Shown: positions 14,063 to 16,484 of the stretch, piece by piece
How positions within the stretch are numbered: the first letter of the stretch is position 1
How the letters are laid out: each line of letters opens with the position of its first letter
Assembly: GCA_041649895.1 (NCBI GenBank)
Contig: JBAZMG010000019.1
Location: 1-16,484 of the forward strand
Origin: STD1-204 sp041649895
GTDB lineage: Bacteria; Patescibacteriota; Minisyncoccia; Minisyncoccales; Minisyncoccaceae
DNA length: 16,484 nt
Direction: 5' to 3'
Program-made: the position numbers and the translations under genes
The notes under the pieces: generated by a model
What the model was told of the DNA's origin: nothing
Database searches by the model: none
Seen by the model: the letters and a program-made list of their open reading frames with translations, nothing else

Positions 14063-14980
14063 TTAGTTTTCTGCGTAATTGTTTGATAATTCCGCGAGAC
14101 GCTGTTGGTATTCAGATGATTCTATTCCCCGTTTTACCAAAAGCTTGTTTAGTCCGGCAAAATACATTTGCTGAATTTGGGAAGTAGGCATCGCAGCATT
14201 GTATATGCGAAGCTCGTCTATCAAACCATCGTATTCTTCGGCTCCGGTAAAAAAATCGTAATAACCCACAAGTAGTTGTTGGCTTACATTGTCTTTTATT
14301 CCATAAGTAACGGGACTTATTTGGTTATCGAAAATACCATTAATATATAATTTATAAAAATTATTCTTTTTAAGTGTTGCTACCAAATATGTCCATGTAT
14401 TATATTTAATATTGGTTGTACTGTTAAAATAATGTTGTGTATTGTCATCACCCCTAATCCATGTGAACCAGTAATTGCTTGAAGGTCCATTTGTTCCTAA
14501 TATATAGCCTGGGTCGGCCTTTCTTACAATGAAGCCGCCAGAAGATAAAGGGTACGCCCAAGCACTAATCGTAATTTCATCGATAATATTCAAATTTGCC
14601 CCACTCCCGCAACCCACATAATCATCTGTTCCATCAAACTTTAAACAATTGCCAGATACACATCCCGTTGTTTGTAATTGGGGAAGATTTTGAGATCCTC
14701 CGGAACCATTAAGAGTTCCCGTGTTTCCTCCGCTCCAAGAATCGGGTGTTTGGTTGGCGGCCGGAACATTAACCTGATCAAGTTTCCATTCAGATACCAA
14801 ATTACTCATTAAAGAATTCCGGAGAGAATTAGCAAATACTTGATATTTGGCAATATTTGCTTTTTCAGTCGTTGAGTTCATTCCTACAATAATCAAAGCG
14901 GATAGTATTCCAATAATAGCTATTACCACCAATAGCTCGATCAATGTAAACGCTAATTTTATTTTTCTATTTCTGTTCAT
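14063..14980 (-). CDS. Type IV pilin-like protein with LamG-like domain (array copy 1)
   Basis: 305 residues. A short basic leader ends at Ala10, followed by FTLIELLVVIAIIGIL, the class III prepilin signal and hydrophobic helix. Prepilin peptidase should cut between Ala10 and Phe11; Glu at +5 is present, while Ala replaces the usual Gly at -1. A pilin-like helix runs to about residue 60. A concanavalin-A/LamG-type domain covers about 62-262, with the marks CLKFDGTDDYV (112-122), ITISAWAYP and DGLIDELRIY. A disulfide is likely between Cys107 and Cys112. The C-terminal tail, MPTSQIQQ-YFAGLNKL and YQQRLAELSNN, is shared with the two neighbouring copies. These proteins should be displayed on pilus-like structures or the envelope; carbohydrate or surface binding is inferred from the fold. 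No pilus assembly gene is in the window. Confidence 0.9.
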   Translation of the reverse strand: MNRNRKIKLAFTLIELLVVIAIIGILSALIIVGMNSTTEKANIAKYQVFANSLRNSLMSNLVSEWKLDQVNVPAANQTPDSWSGGNTGTLNGSGGSQNLPQLQTTGCVSGNCLKFDGTDDYVGCGSGANLNIIDEITISAWAYPLSSGGFIVRKADPGYILGTNGPSSNYWFTWIRGDDNTQHYFNSTTNIKYNTWTYLVATLKKNNFYKLYINGIFDNQISPVTYGIKDNVSQQLLVGYYDFFTGAEEYDGLIDELRIYNAAMPTSQIQQMYFAGLNKLLVKRGIESSEYQQRLAELSNNYAEN

Positions 14981-14988
14981 TTTCTTGA

Positions 14989-15013
14989 TGTTTAGGAGCT
15001 AAGCTCCCAAACA
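14989..15013. repeat. TGTTTGG-type hairpin before pilin copy 1
   Basis: TGTTT-A-GGAG (14989-14998) pairs with CTCC-C-AAACA (15004-15013), with one internal mismatch. It lies in the intercistronic leader directly upstream of the ATG at 14980. On the minus strand its 5' arm begins at an ATG (15014) preceded by purine-rich GAGGTGAGGT. Confidence 0.6.
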
Positions 15014-15022
15014 TTACCTCAC

Positions 15023-15050
15023 CTCGCCGTAGCTCCAACGGAGCGGAGGA
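15023..15050. repeat. Intercistronic GC-rich hairpin after pilin copy 2
   Basis: GCTCC-aac-GGAGC (15032-15044) follows CTCGCCGTA and precedes GGAGGAGGG. The same sequence stands at 16031-16058, exactly 1008 bp away. It starts 3 bp after the pilin stop on the minus strand. Confidence 0.65.
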
Positions 15051-15053
15051 GGG

Positions 15054-15986
15054 TTATTCTTTTACGTAATTGTTTGATAATTCGGCTAAGCGTTGTTGGT
15101 AATCGGTTTGGGTGATTTGGTTTTTGGCGAAGAGTTTGTTGATGCCCGCAAAATAATCCTGCTGAATTTGCGAAGTGGGCATTGCCGCATCAAATATTCG
15201 TACTTCGTCTATTGACCCGCTAAAAGGGAAGTTATTAGCATCAGTTAAGTCCCCTATTTTTAATGATTCGTTGTTCGCCACCGGATTTATTGTTCTTGTT
15301 ACGGTTGGAGTTTTTTTGATTCCATTTGTATAAGAAATTAATTCTGTACCATCTAATACAAATACCATAAAACACCATTGATTCTCTAAAAAACTAAGAC
15401 TCTGCACGCCAACATATGTAGATAAATTTCCTACATAAAAATATGCTGATCCATTATAAGTATAAACATAATAATTTACATCTTGAGCTCCCCCGCTATT
15501 TCCCTTATCTAAAATTCCTTTTGACGCATACGCAGACGCTGTCTGTTTTATCCAAAAAGAAATAGTCATATTGCTCGTAATGTCCAATAAATTATTATCA
15601 GGAACAATGATGTAATTACTGCCTCCATCAAACTTCAAACAGGTTCCGGATATACAATTAGAGCTACTCATCCATCCGGAAGTGTGCGTATCTCCATACC
15701 CGGCCGTTGTATTTCCAAAACCATTGAGAGTTCCGGTATTGCCTCCACTCCAAGAATCGGTTGCTGTTGTTCCGGAGCCATTATCCAGTCTCCACTCGGA
15801 AACCAAATTACCCATTAAAGAATTACGCAGAGAATTCGCAAACACCTGGGACTTAGCGATTGATGCTTTTTGCGTTGTTGAATTCATCCCCACAACGATC
15901 AACGCGGATAGTATTCCAATAATAGCTATTACCACCAATAACTCAATCAGCGTGAATGCAAATTGTTTTTTTGTGTTATTATCCAT
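15054..15986 (-). CDS. Type IV pilin-like protein with LamG-like domain (array copy 2)
   Basis: 310 residues from the ATG at 15986 (MDNNTKKQFA). This start leaves the same 10-residue leader before FTLIELLVVIAIIGIL as in copy 1. The frame stays open to ATGs at 16022 and 16046. The 16022 start would add MFGGLTPKHRKT and has purine-rich GAGGCGAGGT upstream, so it cannot be excluded, but those codons lie in the repeated hairpin. The order is prepilin signal and helix (11-60), SEWRLDNGSG, a LamG-like domain with CLKFDGGSNYI, ITSNMTISFWIKQ and GSIDEVRIF, then the tail MPTSQIQQDYFAGINKLF with QRLAELSNNYVKE. The leader, the helix and the last 45 residues are very close to the other copies; the middle is clearly different. 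Export by a type IV pilus or pseudopilus pathway is inferred. Confidence 0.9.
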   Translation of the reverse strand: MDNNTKKQFAFTLIELLVVIAIIGILSALIVVGMNSTTQKASIAKSQVFANSLRNSLMGNLVSEWRLDNGSGTTATDSWSGGNTGTLNGFGNTTAGYGDTHTSGWMSSSNCISGTCLKFDGGSNYIIVPDNNLLDITSNMTISFWIKQTASAYASKGILDKGNSGGAQDVNYYVYTYNGSAYFYVGNLSTYVGVQSLSFLENQWCFMVFVLDGTELISYTNGIKKTPTVTRTINPVANNESLKIGDLTDANNFPFSGSIDEVRIFDAAMPTSQIQQDYFAGINKLFAKNQITQTDYQQRLAELSNNYVKE

Positions 15987-15995
15987 TGTTTTTCT

Positions 15996-16022
15996 ATGTT
16001 TGGGGGTTAAACCACCAAACAT
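15996..16022. repeat. TGTTTGG-type hairpin before pilin copy 2
   Basis: ATGTTTGG (15996-16003) pairs with CCAAACAT (16015-16022), with further GGTT/AACC pairing inside. It occupies the same place relative to the pilin start as the hairpin at 14989-15013. Confidence 0.6.
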
Positions 16023-16030
16023 TACCTCGC

Positions 16031-16058
16031 CTCGCCGTAGCTCCAACGGAGCGGAGGA
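16031..16058. repeat. Intercistronic GC-rich hairpin after pilin copy 3
   Basis: Second copy of the element at 15023-15050, with the stem GCTCC-aac-GGAGC at 16040-16052. It begins 3 bp after the stop of the third pilin gene. The surrounding 16015-16091 matches 15007-15083 with one difference seen by eye. Confidence 0.65.
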
Positions 16059-16061
16059 GGG

Positions 16062-16484
16062 TTATTCTTTTACGTAATTGTTTGATAATTCAGCAAGACG
16101 CTGTTGATAATCGGTTTGGGTGATTTGGTTTTTGGCGAAAAGTTTGTTTAACCCTGCAAAATAGTCTTGTTGAATTTGTGAAGTCGGCATCGCTACGTCA
16201 AATACGCGAACATCATCTATTGTGCCATTAAAAAAATAGGCTGCTACGGCATTATTTTTTCCAATTCTTGCTCCATTATAGGTATAAGTAGAAAATGTTG
16301 GAACCGCGCTATTTTCTGACACTCCATCAACATAAATTTTTGTAGTTGTTCCGTCAGAAGTTCCCGCAAGATAATGCCATGCATTATTAGTAATAGATGT
16401 CGTACCTATCGCATTCGTGCCATATACATATAATATTGCTTTGTCGCTCGCATTAATTGCCAATGTCCTATCTTTATTACTAGC
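16062..16484 (-). CDS. Type IV pilin-like LamG protein, N-terminus beyond window edge (array copy 3)
   Basis: 140 codons plus stop are visible; the frame is open to the right edge, so the start is outside. What remains is the second half of a LamG-like domain (NNAWHYLAGTSDGTTTKIYVDG, broken here as NNAWHYLAG and TTKIYVDG; then GTIDDVRVF) and the shared tail MPTSQIQQDYFAGLNKLF with QRLAELSNNYVKE. The tail is almost identical to copy 2 at both DNA and protein level. By analogy the missing part should carry the prepilin leader and helix, but this cannot be seen. It is co-oriented with copies 1 and 2 and separated from copy 2 by 75 bp containing two hairpins, so the three are probably one transcript. 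Confidence 0.85.
   Translation of the reverse strand, partial: ASNKDRTLAINASDKAILYVYGTNAIGTTSITNNAWHYLAGTSDGTTTKIYVDGVSENSAVPTFSTYTYNGARIGKNNAVAAYFFNGTIDDVRVFDVAMPTSQIQQDYFAGLNKLFAKNQITQTDYQQRLAELSNNYVKE

Noticed and set aside
14026..16058. CRISPR-like repeats in the pilin region
   Set aside because: The repeats are few, about 1 kb apart and tied to gene borders, with no regular short spacers or cas genes.

Overview
The window looks like a chromosomal segment of a Candidate Phyla Radiation (Patescibacteria) bacterium, most likely of the Parcubacteria group. This placement is inferred from gene content and style: compact genes with few Shine-Dalgarno sites, type IV pilin-like proteins fused to LamG domains with a C-terminal tail starting MPTSQIQQ, secreted Cys/Trp-rich repeat proteins, a ferredoxin-dependent 2-oxoacid oxidoreductase, and the standard code with TGA used as stop. 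No rRNA or other decisive phylogenetic marker is present.

Layout. (1) 1-3023, minus strand: two secreted, cysteine-rich repeat proteins. The first is complete (864-3023) and alternates a 'CG...WTWTC...C' module with PKD/Ig-like modules. The second runs off the left edge (1-712) and has the same type of module. Each is preceded by an almost identical strong promoter (TTGACA-17 bp-GATAAT) and an AT-rich leader, and a terminator separates them. (2) 3157-6801, plus strand: pth and dprA, overlapping by one base, then topA. A 124-bp inverted-repeat element sits before topA and contains its best -10 box. (3) 6915-8638, minus strand: parA-parB, convergent with topA. (4) 8639-9170: two tRNA-Leu genes (anticodons CAG and CAA), each with its own promoter and terminator, separated by a structured inverted repeat. 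(5) 9171-13846, minus strand: an operon in the order porA/gamma fusion, porB, yvcK, GlmU-like nucleotidyltransferase. It joins ferredoxin-dependent 2-oxoacid oxidation to two proteins linked to UDP-GlcNAc and cell-envelope metabolism. (6) 14063-16484, minus strand: three tandem type IV pilin-like genes with LamG domains, the last cut by the right edge. Their 5' and 3' ends are strongly conserved and their middles differ.

Non-coding structure is rich. A 27-34 bp palindrome family with CACCCCC arms occurs three times. Hairpins with TGTTTGG arms flank the pilin genes, and a GC-rich hairpin starting CTCGCCG recurs near them. MITE-like inverted repeats lie in two intergenic gaps. Two genes (parA, pth) have promoters so close to the start codon that their mRNAs should be leaderless or nearly so.

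Together the genes cover translation recycling (Pth, tRNAs), DNA topology and segregation (TopA, ParAB), DNA uptake and recombination (DprA, possibly with the pilins), energy metabolism (OFOR), envelope precursor supply (YvcK, GlmU-like) and cell-surface display (pilin-LamG and Cys/Trp repeat proteins). No clearly new biochemical system is visible. The most interesting signals are the pilin-LamG array with variable middles, the co-regulated pair of secreted repeat proteins, and the intergenic repeat families.
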